NCBI GenBank assembly: GCA_002470135.1
Contig: DKNC01000048.1
Coordinates: 12,736 to 27,773 of the forward strand
From: Actinobacteria bacterium UBA7398
GTDB taxonomy: Bacteria; Actinomycetota; Actinomycetes; Nanopelagicales; Nanopelagicaceae
Direction of reading: 5' to 3'
Length of the DNA stretch: 15,038 bases
Shown here: positions 14,856 to 15,038 of the stretch, piece by piece
How positions within the stretch are numbered: position 1 is the first letter of the stretch
Layout: each line of letters starts with the position of its first letter
Position numbers and translations under genes: made by a program
The notes under the pieces: model-generated
What the model was told of the DNA's origin: nothing
Databases searched by the model: none
Seen by the model: the letters and a program-made list of their open reading frames with translations, nothing else

Positions 14856-15038
14856 ATGAAAAGCTTCGAAAATCTCTGGGCGGAATTAAATCAAATTGCG
14901 ATTGACCGCCCAGAGGGTTCGAAGACCGTGGCTGAATTGGACGCTGGTGTACATGCGATCGGTAAAAAAATAATTGAAGAGGCTGGCGAGATATGGCTCG
15001 CCGCGGAGCACGAGAGTAATAAAGAACTTGCGCTAGAG
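14856..15038 (+). CDS. hisE: Phosphoribosyl-ATP pyrophosphatase, 3'-truncated by window edge
   Basis: 61 residues visible from an ATG 12 nt after ribM, open to the end of the window. HisE hydrolyses phosphoribosyl-ATP to phosphoribosyl-AMP, the second step of histidine synthesis. The MazG-like metal-binding helix is visible as KKIIEEAGEIWLAAEHE (Glu41, Glu42, Glu45 and further acids), and the N-terminal SFENLWAELNQIAIDRPEGSKTVAEL matches the HisE helical start. The family is about 90 residues, so roughly a third is missing. hisG would be the expected next gene, as in Streptomyces, but lies outside the window. Confidence 0.9.
   Translation, partial: MKSFENLWAELNQIAIDRPEGSKTVAELDAGVHAIGKKIIEEAGEIWLAAEHESNKELALE

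Overview
The window is a dense, wholly plus-strand stretch of actinobacterial chromosome with no mobile DNA, tRNA, rRNA or CRISPR. Three things point to Actinobacteria: a mihF-type integration host factor beside gmk and rpoZ; the gene order mihF-gmk-rpoZ-coaBC-metK-priA-def-fmt-rsmB-rpe; and a PriA lacking its helicase motifs. AT-leaning codon use, almost no intergenic space and repeated 4- or 8-nt gene overlaps suggest a streamlined lineage such as freshwater acI/Nanopelagicales. That placement is an inference.

Positions 1-4816 hold the end of a pyrimidine operon: carB (5' end outside the window), pyrK, pyrD (class 1B) and pyrF (type 1). Together they make carbamoyl phosphate, oxidise dihydroorotate with NAD+, and decarboxylate OMP to UMP. 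Positions 4831-6006 carry mihF (nucleoid protein), gmk (GMP to GDP) and rpoZ (RNA polymerase omega). Positions 6044-10394 carry coaBC (CoA synthesis), metK (SAM synthesis) and a PriA-like protein with no recognisable ATPase motifs. Positions 10414-13952 carry def, fmt and rsmB (formyl-Met addition and removal, 16S rRNA m5C methylation), then rpe (pentose phosphate pathway).

The only substantial gap, 13953-14168, holds a complete FMN riboswitch and a hairpin that pairs with the ribosome-binding site of the next gene. That gene is a PnuC-family transporter best read as the riboflavin importer RibM/PnuX. hisE (histidine synthesis) follows and runs off the end. No riboflavin biosynthesis gene lies between the riboswitch and hisE, so at this locus flavin control acts on import only.

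I saw no clear Rho-independent terminator, so much of the window may be read as one or a few long transcripts. I found no new biological system. The items most worth a second look are the import-only riboswitch locus, the class 1B pyrKD plus type 1 pyrF block in an otherwise conserved actinobacterial gene order, the motif-less PriA, and the recurring 8-nt ATGTCTA(A/G) gene junctions.
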